From NCBI RefSeq assembly GCF_003259175.1, contig NZ_QGOK01000036.1:1-37533 (forward strand): a DNA stretch of 37,533 nucleotides, read 5' to 3'. The stretch's first letter is position 1. Each line of letters begins with the position of its first letter. Positions 6,762 to 15,215 of this stretch are shown one piece after another. Source of the stretch: Marinomonas shanghaiensis. GTDB taxonomy: Bacteria; Pseudomonadota; Gammaproteobacteria; Pseudomonadales; Marinomonadaceae. The notes under the pieces are model-generated. The model made no database searches. It was not told the DNA's origin and saw only the letters and a list, made by a program, of their open reading frames with translations. A program made the position numbers and the translations under genes.

Positions 6762-8354
6762 ATGAGCCGACACTATAAACACGACATTGTCATCATTGGC
6801 GCAGGAGCGGCAGGACTTACGCTTGCGCTTGAACTTGCAGACCAGTATCGCGTAGCTGTTTTAACCAAAGCGGATATACGCGAAGGATCCACCTTATACG
6901 CGCAAGGCGGTGTCGCAGCAGTATTATCAGATAAGGACACTATTGACTCTCACATCAGCGACACAATAGACGCTGGCGTTGATCTTGGTGACCCAGACGC
7001 GATACGTTTTACCGTCGAACACTCCAAAGAAAGTATCGACTGGCTTATAGCGCAAGGTGTGCCGTTCACTCGTTATGGCGAAAGTGAGGAATACCATCTA
7101 ACCAAAGAAGGCGGTCACAGTCACAGACGCATTATACACAGTGCCGATGCAACGGGATTGGCCATCTCCAAGACCTTGATAAAAAACGCGAGCAATCACC
7201 CCAATATTGATTTTTTTCCTGACCGTGTTGCCATCGATATTGTCACAACTAAAAAACTGGGCATATCAGGCCCAAATCGAGCGGTTGGCGTTTATGCCCT
7301 TAATTTAGACGACGATGTCATCGACGTGTTTCATGGACGCTTCATTTCATTGGCCTGTGGTGGCAGCAGCAAGGTATATCTTTATACCAGCAACCCGGAC
7401 ACGGCATCTGGTGATGGAATCGCAATGGCGTGGCGAGCAGGTTGCCGTGTTGCAAATATGGAATTCAATCAATTCCACCCTACCTGTCTGTATGATGCCA
7501 AAGCCAAAACATTCTTAATCTCTGAGGCCGTGCGTGGCGAAGGTGGAAAACTTTTGTTACCAGACGGCACACGCTTCATGTCTAAGTTTGATAAACGTGA
7601 AGAATTAGCGCCGCGCGATATAGTAGCCAGAGCCATTGACCATGAGATGAAGCGTCTTGGTATTCATCATGTTTTGCTGGATATCTCCCACAAAGACCCT
7701 GAATTTATTAAAGAACACTTTCCTACAATTTATAAACGCTGCCTAGAATTTGGGCATGATATGACCAAAGGCCCTATCCCCGTAGTGCCCGCGGCACACT
7801 ACACCTGTGGTGGTGTCGTAGTAGACAAACACAGTGCGACGGATATTGATAACTTGTACGCGATCGGAGAAACCGCTTATACCGGCTTACACGGAGCAAA
7901 TCGCCTAGCAAGCAACTCGTTACTAGAGTGCATTGTTTTTGCTCGCTCAGCAGCCAACCATATCTCTGAAATGGTTGTCTTAACAGATGACATAACCATC
8001 CCAGACTGGGATGAAAGCAAGGTGACTAACTCAGACGAAGACGTGGTGATTACTCATAACTGGCAAGAACTACGACGTTTTATGTGGGATTATGTCGGCA
8101 TAGTGCGCACTGACAAACGTCTACTAAGAGCCAAACATCGGGTTGATCTACTCTTATCTGAGATACAAGAGTTTTATGCCAATTACAAGGTATCAAACGA
8201 TTTATTAGAACTGCGCAATTTAGCCGTTGTGGCGGATTTAATCATACGCTCAGCCATGTCGCGAAAAGAAAGCCGAGGCCTACACTTCACATTAGATTAT
8301 CCAAATAAACTGGACACCAGCTCACCAACAATCCTTACCCCAAACAAGCACTAA
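6762..8354 (+). CDS. nadB: L-aspartate oxidase
   Basis: A 530-residue cytoplasmic flavoprotein that oxidises L-aspartate to iminoaspartate, the first step of de novo NAD synthesis. The N-terminal FAD motif IIGAGAAGLTLAL lies at residues 11-23. YAQGGVAAVL and the capping domain follow, then HPTCLYD near 245, SEAVRGEGG near 260, HYTCGGV near 350 and GLHGANRLASNSLLE near 380, all typical of NadB. Length matches the family. It is divergent from rpoE, an old gene order in gammaproteobacteria. The stop overlaps the end of the convergent ygfX by four bases. No strong ribosome binding site precedes the ATG. Confidence 0.95.
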   Translation: MSRHYKHDIVIIGAGAAGLTLALELADQYRVAVLTKADIREGSTLYAQGGVAAVLSDKDTIDSHISDTIDAGVDLGDPDAIRFTVEHSKESIDWLIAQGVPFTRYGESEEYHLTKEGGHSHRRIIHSADATGLAISKTLIKNASNHPNIDFFPDRVAIDIVTTKKLGISGPNRAVGVYALNLDDDVIDVFHGRFISLACGGSSKVYLYTSNPDTASGDGIAMAWRAGCRVANMEFNQFHPTCLYDAKAKTFLISEAVRGEGGKLLLPDGTRFMSKFDKREELAPRDIVARAIDHEMKRLGIHHVLLDISHKDPEFIKEHFPTIYKRCLEFGHDMTKGPIPVVPAAHYTCGGVVVDKHSATDIDNLYAIGETAYTGLHGANRLASNSLLECIVFARSAANHISEMVVLTDDITIPDWDESKVTNSDEDVVITHNWQELRRFMWDYVGIVRTDKRLLRAKHRVDLLLSEIQEFYANYKVSNDLLELRNLAVVADLIIRSAMSRKESRGLHFTLDYPNKLDTSSPTILTPNKH

Positions 8355-8809
8355 CGCTTTGATTTAGAGAGTTCTTTAGCGTCTTCACTGCGGTGCAACA
8401 AAATGTGTTGCGCCGCATAAGAGCGCAACACACGATAAACATTTGCCGGTACATTATCACGATATATCACGCGATACTGAGGCCAAATTCGCGCCCAAAA
8501 AGTTTGTCCTTGTTCCACTTTCGCGATCAGTTGCACGGCATTGGCTCTCACAAAAGACAGTCTTTTGTAAACACCACTCTCCAATAAAAAAGTCCCTTGC
8601 TCATCTATTCCTATCTGCCGAGCTGGGCGACAAATGAGATAAATCAGTCCCCCTCCACCGCAAAGCCCACCCCCCAGATACAACCATGTCCACCAAAGTG
8701 CAGGCATCCAAAAAATCTGCAGTAAAACAGTGTATGCTGCAAGAATCAGCAGCCAAAGCCCTATGCCGATCAATGAGCATTTAAGCTCGGTAGTTTTCAG
8801 GCTGAACAC
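8351..8809 (-). CDS. ygfX: YgfX (CptA)-like membrane protein
   Basis: A small inner-membrane protein, partner gene of sdhE (ygfX-ygfY pair). Two hydrophobic segments (LWLLILAAYTVLLQIF and WTWLYLGGGLCGGGGLIYLI) are followed by a soluble C-terminal part, the usual YgfX architecture. The frame is open up to an ATG at 8905, but that would overlap sdhE by 125 bases and give an N terminus unlike the family. I prefer the GTG at 8809 (MFSLKTTELKCS, 152 residues). E. coli YgfX has been described as a toxin affecting cell division proteins; that role is disputed and is not shown here. It overlaps sdhE upstream and nadB (convergent) downstream. Confidence 0.75.
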   Translation of the reverse strand: MFSLKTTELKCSLIGIGLWLLILAAYTVLLQIFWMPALWWTWLYLGGGLCGGGGLIYLICRPARQIGIDEQGTFLLESGVYKRLSFVRANAVQLIAKVEQGQTFWARIWPQYRVIYRDNVPANVYRVLRSYAAQHILLHRSEDAKELSKSKR

Positions 8810-9056
8810 GAGACAAAATAATATTAACAATACGCGCGTGATCTGGATCTTCTGGCTCGGCACTTTGCATAAACCACGGAAAAAGATCTTGATCCTCACA
8901 AGCAAGCAGACGCGTAAAACGCTGTTTGTCTTCCTCTTCTAGTGTCAGATACACATCCGCTAAAAAAGGCTCTAGCAGAACATCAAGCTCCAACATGCCA
9001 CGACGGCACTGCATTTTAAGACGCTTGAAACTAAGCGATTCTTTGGTTTCGATCAT
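8781..9056 (-). CDS. sdhE: FAD assembly factor SdhE (YgfY/CptB)
   Basis: A 91-residue cytoplasmic protein needed to attach FAD covalently to the succinate dehydrogenase flavoprotein. The diagnostic RGMLELD (RGxxE) motif lies at residues 20-26, and the small helical domain (LEEEDKQRFTRLLACEDQDLF) is complete. The start is placed at the ATG at 9056 (MIETKES), which has AGGG upstream and fits family length; an ATG at 9095 in the same frame would add 13 residues. Followed by the overlapping ygfX. Confidence 0.92.
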   Translation of the reverse strand: MIETKESLSFKRLKMQCRRGMLELDVLLEPFLADVYLTLEEEDKQRFTRLLACEDQDLFPWFMQSAEPEDPDHARIVNIILSRVQPENYRA

Positions 9057-9130
9057 GATATTACCCTTAAAATAGAATGCCGATATTATAACCATTTAAA
9101 TAAAAAACACGAAAACGGCTTCGCCTCATA

Positions 9131-9148
9131 GCATGACATTTATCATGC
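9131..9148. promoter_or_regulatory. Perfect 18-bp inverted repeat between sdhE and mtlE
   Basis: GCATGA and TCATGC flank six bases (GCATGACATTTATCATGC). The site is 75 bases upstream of sdhE and about 230 upstream of mtlE. It has no T-tract, so it looks more like a dimeric regulator site than a terminator. The regulator is unknown. Confidence 0.4.
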
Positions 9149-9204
9149 AAAACCTTAATAGACAAAGAGATAGGGACCGAACAGCCAGCTCAAAAGAATA
9201 TTAT

Positions 9205-9349
9205 ATTGACTCAAATTTTAACAATAAGTGAATAATGAAACAAAATAGTACATTTATTGGCTATTTATGTATTAACAGGTCAATTATGACATAGCCTATA
9301 TTATTGATCACTTGATAAACGATTATCAAGAATTAGGTACGACTATAAA
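9205..9349 (+). promoter_or_regulatory. Promoter/operator region of the mtl operon, with a perfect 20-bp palindrome
   Basis: The 323 bases between sdhE and mtlE hold no gene. A perfect palindrome, CTTGATAAACGATTATCAAG, lies at 9311-9330. A TATAAA that could be the -10 is at 9344-9349, which would put the palindrome across the -35 zone. ACGATTAT inside it (9319-9326) recurs upstream of the xylulokinase gene. TTGACT at 9206-9211 could be a farther -35. A regulated promoter is likely, but the exact elements are guesses. Confidence 0.45.
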
Positions 9350-9379
9350 AACAAAGAAACTCCAAACCGGGGGAAACCT

Positions 9380-10699
9380 ATGAAACACCTGACCAAGAAC
9401 ACTTTAACCTATGCAGTATCTATCGCAGCGGCAATGACAGCCGCTAGCGCAATGTCTGCCACTCAGATCACTGTCGCTACGGTTAATAACGGCCACATGA
9501 TCGAAATGCAAAAACTCACTCCTGAATTCGAGAAAGCAAACCCTGATATCAAAGTAAAATGGGTAACGCTAGAAGAAGGCGTATTGCGTCAAAACGTCAC
9601 TCAAGACATTGCTAACAAGAGCGGCCTTTATGACGTAATGACAATCGGCATGTACGAGGCACCTATTTGGGGTGAGCGTGGCTGGTTACAAGCTGTTGAT
9701 ACGAGCGGCAGTTATGATGAAAAAGACATTCTTCCATCTATCCGTGATGGCCTATCCTATAAAGGCACCATGTATGCAGCCCCTTTCTACGGCGAAAGCT
9801 CTATGGTCATGTACCGCAAAGACCTAGTCAAAGCCGCAGGTATGGAAATCAATGACAGAGACAGCTGGGAACACATTCGTGATGTCGCCGCTGCCGTCAA
9901 CAACCCTGAAAAAGGCATTTACGGCATTTGCTTACGTGGCAAAGCGGGCTGGGGTGACAACATGGCTTTCATGACAGCCATGGCAAACTCTTTTGGTGCT
10001 CGCTGGTTTGATGAAAGCTGGAAACCTCAGTTAGAAACAGCAGAATGGAAAAATGCCGTTAACTTTTATGTTGATTTATTGAATAAATATGGGCCTCCAG
10101 GCGCAAGCAGCAATAGCTTCAACGAGAACCTAGCCTTATTTAACGAAGGCAAATGCGGCATGTGGATTGACGCCACTATCGCTGCGTCTTTTGTTACCGA
10201 TCCTAAGCAAAGTAAGGTGGCTGACCAAGTAGGCTTTGCCCAATCTCCTTACTCTGTGACAGAGAAAGGCGCAAACTGGCTTTGGGCATGGGCACTGGGC
10301 ATACCGGTAGCAACGAAAAACGCAGAAGCAGCGCAAAAATTCGTTCGCTGGGCAACCTCTAAAGAATATATCCAACTGGTTGGTCAAAATAATGGCTGGG
10401 CAGCAGTACCCACTGGAACACGAGCCAGTACTTATGCAAACCCTGAATTCCAAGAAGCAGCCGTCTTTGCGGATGCGGAGTTAAAAGCGATCAACTCTGC
10501 AAATCCAAATGACAGCACACTGAAACCTTCACCTTATGTTGGCGTTCAGTTCGCAGCGATTCCTGAGTTCCAAGCGATTGGTACTACGACAGGGCAAATG
10601 ATCTCTGGTGCATTGTCTGGTTCTATGACGATAGATCAAGCATTGAAATCTGCAAACACCTCTGCGGATCGTCAAATGCGTCAAGCGGGTTATTACTAA
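9380..10699 (+). CDS. mtlE: Polyol (mannitol/sorbitol/arabitol) ABC transporter substrate-binding protein
   Basis: A 439-residue periplasmic binding protein of the family 1 extracellular solute-binding type. The signal peptide ends near residue 27 (ASAMSATQ). The mature part starts ITVATVNNGHMIEMQKLTPEFEKANPDIKVKWV, very like SmoE/MtlE polyol-binding proteins. A strong GGGGG ribosome binding site precedes the ATG, in keeping with the high expression such proteins need. It heads mtlEFGKD, the gene order known from Pseudomonas fluorescens and Rhodobacter. A stable hairpin after its stop probably sets its excess over the permease genes. Mannitol is the most likely ligand, but the binding protein alone does not fix it. 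Confidence 0.9.
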   Translation: MKHLTKNTLTYAVSIAAAMTAASAMSATQITVATVNNGHMIEMQKLTPEFEKANPDIKVKWVTLEEGVLRQNVTQDIANKSGLYDVMTIGMYEAPIWGERGWLQAVDTSGSYDEKDILPSIRDGLSYKGTMYAAPFYGESSMVMYRKDLVKAAGMEINDRDSWEHIRDVAAAVNNPEKGIYGICLRGKAGWGDNMAFMTAMANSFGARWFDESWKPQLETAEWKNAVNFYVDLLNKYGPPGASSNSFNENLALFNEGKCGMWIDATIAASFVTDPKQSKVADQVGFAQSPYSVTEKGANWLWAWALGIPVATKNAEAAQKFVRWATSKEYIQLVGQNNGWAAVPTGTRASTYANPEFQEAAVFADAELKAINSANPNDSTLKPSPYVGVQFAAIPEFQAIGTTTGQMISGALSGSMTIDQALKSANTSADRQMRQAGYY

Positions 10700-10714
10700 C
10701 CATTAATCTTGATC

Positions 10715-10743
10715 AAGAAATAGGGCTTTGTGCCCTATTTCTT
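10715..10743 (+). terminator. Intercistronic hairpin between mtlE and mtlF
   Basis: A perfect 12-bp stem (AAGAAATAGGGC/GCCCTATTTCTT) around TTTGT, 16 bases after the mtlE stop. The T-run after it is poor. It probably acts as a partial terminator or 3' stabiliser giving more binding protein than permease, as in malE-malF-like operons. Confidence 0.7.
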
Positions 10744-10801
10744 ACTGCTGATTCGCTCTGAAAAGAGCAAACACCCTGCTTATAATAAGAGAAACACAAT
10801 C

Positions 10802-11662
10802 ATGAAGCGCTCAATCACTCGCTTATTAATGGCGCCATCCGTCATCATGCTTTTGGTTTGGATGATTATCCCTCTATCCATGACCATTTATTTTTCCACC
10901 ATACGGTACAACCTGCTGTACCCTGGCCAAAATAACTTTGTCGGTTGGATGAATTTTGAGTTTTTCATCACCGATCCTGGCTTTATCCCTGCGGTTTCAA
11001 ATACGTTGATATTGCTGCTATCCGTGTTGATCATTACGGTTGTGTTGGGTGTGATGCTATCCGCCCTGATTGACAAACCTTTTTTTGGTCAAGGCATTGT
11101 TCGTGTTTTACTGATTTCACCTTTCTTTATCATGCCAACGGTAAACGCCTTGATTTGGAAAAACATGATGATGAACCCCGTGTATGGCATTTTTGCATGG
11201 ATATCCCAATCACTGGGATTACAGCCTATCGACTGGCTATCTAGTTATCCATTGATGTCCGTCATTATCATGGTCAGCTGGCAATGGCTTCCCTTCGCGA
11301 TATTGGTCTTTGTCACCGCGTTACAGTCGCAAGATAGCGAGCAAAAAGAAGCCGCACAAATGGACGGTGCAACAGGCTGGCATATCTTCCGCTATCTAAC
11401 CATTCCTCATCTTGCACGCCCGATTGCCGTGGTAGTGATGATAGAAACCATTTTCTTATTGGCCGTTTTCGCTGAAATCTTCGTTTCTACCGGTGGTGGT
11501 CCAGGTTATGACAGTACCAACCTAGCGTATCTGATTTATAACCAAGCACTTTTGCAATATGACGTTGGTGTGGCTTCTGCTGGTGGTTTATTCGCCGTAT
11601 TGCTTGCCAATATCGTGGCCTTTTTCCTCATTCGCGCCGTTGGCAAAAACCTGACGGTATAA
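10802..11662 (+). CDS. mtlF: Polyol ABC transporter permease, first subunit
   Basis: A 286-residue inner-membrane permease with six predicted helices. The ABC-permease EAA loop is visible as EAAQMDGATGWHIFRYLTIPHL near residues 183-202. The frame is open upstream to 10730, but that start lies within the intercistronic hairpin, so the ATG at 10802 (MKRSITRLLMAPSV) is chosen; the site ahead of it (AAGAGAA) is weak. Forms the membrane channel with mtlG and is powered by mtlK. Confidence 0.9.
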   Translation: MKRSITRLLMAPSVIMLLVWMIIPLSMTIYFSTIRYNLLYPGQNNFVGWMNFEFFITDPGFIPAVSNTLILLLSVLIITVVLGVMLSALIDKPFFGQGIVRVLLISPFFIMPTVNALIWKNMMMNPVYGIFAWISQSLGLQPIDWLSSYPLMSVIIMVSWQWLPFAILVFVTALQSQDSEQKEAAQMDGATGWHIFRYLTIPHLARPIAVVVMIETIFLLAVFAEIFVSTGGGPGYDSTNLAYLIYNQALLQYDVGVASAGGLFAVLLANIVAFFLIRAVGKNLTV

Positions 11663-11672
11663 GGTGAATACG

Positions 11673-12503
11673 ATGACTCTTAATCAACAACGCAAACTCA
11701 AAACCATCCTGACTGGCTTGTTCGCATGGACAGTCGCCTTGGTATTATTTTTTCCGATTTTTTGGATGTTTATCACCTCATTTAAAACGGAATTACAAGC
11801 GATCTCTGTACCACCATCGTTATTTTTTGAACCAACACTGGAAAACTTCAGAATCGTTCAAGAACGCAGTGACTATATCCATCACGCGTGGAACTCGGTC
11901 GTTACTTCGTTTGGCTCCACTATTATTGCATTGATCATTGCCATTCCAGCAGCGTACTCTATGGCTTTTTTCCCTGGAAAACGCACCAAAGACATTTTGT
12001 TGTGGATGCTCTCAACCAAAATGTTACCCGCTGTCGGTGTATTAGTGCCTATTTACATTCTTTGTCGAGACTATGGACTGTTGGATTCAAAAACCGCATT
12101 GGTGATCATTTTCACTCTGATGAACTTGCCAATCATTGTTTGGATGCTCTTCTCCTATTTCAAAGATTTGCCAAAAGAAATTCTCGAAGCTGCACGAATG
12201 GATGGCGCCACGCCTTGGGATGAAGTCGTGAAAGTCGTACTACCACTTTCCGTTGGCGCGATTTCGTCTACAGCACTCTTGTCAATCGTGCTGTGCTGGA
12301 ACGAAGCATTTTGGTCACTCAACTTGACTGCATCAGATGCCGCACCCTTAACCGCAATGATTGCGTCTTACTCTAGCCCTGAAGGTCTGTTTTGGGCGAA
12401 GTTGTCGGCCGCATCCACGCTTGCTTGTGCGCCAATCGTCGTGTTCGGTTGGTTCTGTCAAAAACAATTGGTCCAAGGCTTAACATTCGGCGCCGTAAAA
12501 TAA
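11673..12503 (+). CDS. mtlG: Polyol ABC transporter permease, second subunit
   Basis: A 276-residue inner-membrane permease with six predicted helices. The EAA loop reads EAARMDGATPWDEVVKVVLPLS, roughly residues 172-193. The start at ATG 11673 is preferred over a GTG at 11664 because AAGGTG, overlapping the mtlF stop, lies six bases before it. Partner of mtlF. The sequence FITSFKTELQAISVPPSLFFEPTLENF near the N terminus is typical of the MalG/SmoG group. Confidence 0.9.
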   Translation: MTLNQQRKLKTILTGLFAWTVALVLFFPIFWMFITSFKTELQAISVPPSLFFEPTLENFRIVQERSDYIHHAWNSVVTSFGSTIIALIIAIPAAYSMAFFPGKRTKDILLWMLSTKMLPAVGVLVPIYILCRDYGLLDSKTALVIIFTLMNLPIIVWMLFSYFKDLPKEILEAARMDGATPWDEVVKVVLPLSVGAISSTALLSIVLCWNEAFWSLNLTASDAAPLTAMIASYSSPEGLFWAKLSAASTLACAPIVVFGWFCQKQLVQGLTFGAVK

Positions 12504-12521
12504 TTATTAGGAAATCTTTTT

Positions 12522-13616
12522 ATGTCTTACTTAACCATCACAGATCTACAAAAACACTATGATAGCTACCATGCATTGCGTGGCATTAACCTCAACATTT
12601 CCGAAGGCGAATTCGTCGTCTTCGTTGGGCCATCGGGCTGTGGCAAATCCACCTTGTTGCGCACCATTGCGGGCCTTGAATCCAGCACGGGTGGCAATAT
12701 TGAGCTAGACGGCCGAGACATTACCGAAGTCGCGTCATCAAAGCGCGACCTTGCTATGGTGTTCCAGTCATACGCGCTGTATCCACATATGACAGTAGCC
12801 GATAACCTTTCTTTCGCCCTTCGTCTTGCCAAAGTATCGGATGCGGAAATTAAAGAAAAAGTCCGCTCTGTGTCTGCTTCTTTGCAACTTGATGCTTTAC
12901 TAGAACGCAAGCCAAAAGAATTGTCTGGTGGACAACGCCAGCGTGTTGCCATTGGTCGAGCCATTGTGCGTCAACCAAAAGTCTTCCTTTTTGATGAGCC
13001 TCTATCCAACCTAGACGCGGCTCTTCGTGTACAAATGCGCTTAGAATTGGCTCGTCTACACAAAAAGCTTGGTACAACGATGATCTACGTGACGCACGAT
13101 CAAGTAGAAGCCATGACCTTGGCGGATCGTGTGGTGATTTTGAATGCGGGGCAAATAGAACAAGTGGGGACACCACTTGAGCTTTACCGCCAACCAAATA
13201 GCCGTTTTGTGGCTGAGTTCATTGGGACACCTAAGATGAACTTGATCGCCGCCAACAAAATAGTACGCCATGAGGACAACCTAGCAATTGAATTACTAGG
13301 GCAGCAAATTCTTTTCCCCGCAAATCGTTTAAAAGGCCCATTGCCTAAAACAGCTGTTGTCGGCATTCGTCCTGAACACATGACCTTGGTGAAGGAAGGC
13401 GGTGATTTATCTGGCCGGATTGAATTAGTCGAGCATTTAGGATCCGAAGCTTACGCTCACTTACAGCTGTCTAGTGATCAAACCATCATTATTAAAGCGC
13501 CCGCTCGAACTGAGCTTAAAGATGGGCAAGTGGTTAGTATCAAAATTGATATTTCAGAAATCATTTTGTTTAACGAAAATGATCGCGTCATCTCTGTTAT
13601 TCCTGAGGAGGTATAA
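12522..13616 (+). CDS. mtlK: Polyol ABC transporter ATP-binding protein
   Basis: A 364-residue MalK/UgpC-type ATPase. Walker A is GPSGCGKST (residues 36-44), followed by the Q-loop (VFQSYALYPHMTV), signature LSGGQRQRVAIGRA, Walker B VFLFDEPLSNLD and the switch His in YVTHDQ. The C-terminal regulatory TOBE/OB part starts near residue 240 and is complete. AGGAAA precedes the ATG. Its final codons contain the GAGGAG ribosome binding site of mtlD, which starts one base after the stop, so the two are translationally coupled. Confidence 0.93.
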   Translation: MSYLTITDLQKHYDSYHALRGINLNISEGEFVVFVGPSGCGKSTLLRTIAGLESSTGGNIELDGRDITEVASSKRDLAMVFQSYALYPHMTVADNLSFALRLAKVSDAEIKEKVRSVSASLQLDALLERKPKELSGGQRQRVAIGRAIVRQPKVFLFDEPLSNLDAALRVQMRLELARLHKKLGTTMIYVTHDQVEAMTLADRVVILNAGQIEQVGTPLELYRQPNSRFVAEFIGTPKMNLIAANKIVRHEDNLAIELLGQQILFPANRLKGPLPKTAVVGIRPEHMTLVKEGGDLSGRIELVEHLGSEAYAHLQLSSDQTIIIKAPARTELKDGQVVSIKIDISEIILFNENDRVISVIPEEV

Positions 13617-13617
13617 T

Positions 13618-15048
13618 ATGAGCAATTTTTTACAGGCTTCATCCAATATGGAGCAGCTTTCTGTTCAGAATTATGAAAAAGACAGCATTCAAGCGGGCAT
13701 AGTACATTTGGGAGTGGGAGCGTTTCACCGCGCTCATCAAGCAGTGTACATTGATCGTTTATTGGCGCATGACTCACAACAACATTGGGGCATCATTGGC
13801 GTAAACATCCGCCCACAAGACAGTCAAGCTTTTGCCCGTTTTATCCAACAAGAAGGCGAATATGTTTTAAAAACCATGGCAGCTGATGGTGAAACAAACT
13901 ACGAGCACATTCGCTCTATTGTCAAACAAATTGATGGTTCACAAGCCCCCGAAAAAGTCGATACCGCACTTGCTGACGCAAACATTCAGCTGGTCACGTC
14001 AACGGTCACCGAAGGGGGTTATTACCTTGATGAAAACCGTCGCTTAATGCTAGAACACCCAGCCATTGAAGCGGACGTAGCAGGTGCTCGTAACACACTT
14101 TATGCCTTTTTGTACGCTGGACTTAAACTTCGCAGCGAAACCTCTAAAGCAAAAATCACTCTCTTATGCTGCGACAACCTTCGCCATAACGGTGAACTGC
14201 TAAAAACGGGACTGATGCAATTTTTGGCCGCCAAAGAAGACTCTCTACTCGCTCAATGGGTCGAAACAAATGTGTCTTTCCCTTGCTCCATGGTGGATCG
14301 AATCACACCTAAGCCAAGCCAACAACATATCGACGACGTACAAACTCGCTTTACTGTCGATGACAAGATGACTGTGATGGGCGAAGACTTTATTCAATGG
14401 GTGGTAGAAGATAATTTTGCTGGCGAGAAACCAAAACTTGATCTCGTTGGCGTACAGTTTGTAAAAGACGTTGTGCCTTTTGAAGAAGCTAAAATTCGTA
14501 TTTTAAATGCAGGTCACACTTGCGTCACCTATCAAGCAGCATTAAAAGGTTTTACTTACTTTGATGAAGCCATGCGAGATGAGGAGTTAAAACAGTATTT
14601 TACGGATTTTATTTTGCAAGATTCAATCCCTGCAATTGGTGATTCTGTCGTTGATTTGCCTGCGTATTTCGGCATTATTGCACAGCGCTTTAGCAATGCG
14701 AACATTGGTGATACGGTAGAACGTATCTGCACGGATGGTTATGCTAAATTTCCCATCTTTGTTTTTCCAACACTGGAGGGCATTTACCGCAAGGGCGGTA
14801 CGCCAAATAAAACGCTCCAAGGCATCGCAAGCTGGTTTACCTTTATTCAGCTGTCGAATCAAGGCAAGCTCAACACCCCTTACCATGAGCCAAATAAGAC
14901 CTCTCTCACCGCTTTCAGTAACGATGAGGCTGGTATACAGGCTTTTACAACGGACCGCTTCTTATGGGGCAATTTGCCTACAGAATATCCACATTTTGTA
15001 TCGCAGCTGACCGAAGCTATTCAAACAAATATGGCGAAGTATGCCTAA
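13618..15048 (+). CDS. mtlD: Mannitol 2-dehydrogenase family polyol dehydrogenase
   Basis: A 476-residue NAD-dependent long-chain dehydrogenase that oxidises a sugar alcohol to a ketose (mannitol to fructose, arabitol to xylulose, or sorbitol to fructose in this family). The N-terminal nucleotide-binding motif is IVHLGVGAFHRAHQ (28-41). The family active-site pattern K-x4-N-x2-H is Lys292, Asn297, His300 in AKIRILNAGH. Length fits the bacterial monomeric enzymes. The frame is open upstream to 13474, but the ATG at 13618 has an excellent GAGGAGG. Last gene of mtlEFGKD, followed by a strong terminator. The nearby kinase phosphorylates xylulose rather than fructose, so arabitol may be a substrate besides mannitol. 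Confidence 0.92.
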   Translation: MSNFLQASSNMEQLSVQNYEKDSIQAGIVHLGVGAFHRAHQAVYIDRLLAHDSQQHWGIIGVNIRPQDSQAFARFIQQEGEYVLKTMAADGETNYEHIRSIVKQIDGSQAPEKVDTALADANIQLVTSTVTEGGYYLDENRRLMLEHPAIEADVAGARNTLYAFLYAGLKLRSETSKAKITLLCCDNLRHNGELLKTGLMQFLAAKEDSLLAQWVETNVSFPCSMVDRITPKPSQQHIDDVQTRFTVDDKMTVMGEDFIQWVVEDNFAGEKPKLDLVGVQFVKDVVPFEEAKIRILNAGHTCVTYQAALKGFTYFDEAMRDEELKQYFTDFILQDSIPAIGDSVVDLPAYFGIIAQRFSNANIGDTVERICTDGYAKFPIFVFPTLEGIYRKGGTPNKTLQGIASWFTFIQLSNQGKLNTPYHEPNKTSLTAFSNDEAGIQAFTTDRFLWGNLPTEYPHFVSQLTEAIQTNMAKYA

Positions 15049-15072
15049 ATCGTTGTAATCTCGTTTGATAAT

Positions 15073-15110
15073 ACAAGGGATTGAATCTTGTTCAATCCCT
15101 TGTTCTCTTG
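15073..15110 (+). terminator. Terminator of the mtlEFGKD operon
   Basis: A perfect 13-bp stem, ACAAGGGATTGAA/TTCAATCCCTTGT, around TCTTG, followed by TCTCTT. It begins 25 bases after the mtlD stop. The T-tract is interrupted, so some read-through into mtlR is possible. Confidence 0.8.
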
Positions 15111-15215
15111 AACCATTGTTATAAAAAATAAGAATATGGAGCACACCATGGCATACAAAGCTGACAAACAGCCATCTTATATATGCCAAGATAACGTTGC
15201 TCAAGCGAGAAGATT

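Noticed and set aside
8810..8905. ygfX start at 8905
   Set aside because: It would overlap sdhE by 125 bases and add an N terminus unlike YgfX. The GTG at 8809 gives the usual length.
8351..9056. ygfX-sdhE as a toxin-antitoxin system
   Set aside because: The pair was once named CptA/CptB, but SdhE is an established flavinylation factor and the RGxxE motif is intact. Nothing in the sequence supports a toxin role here.
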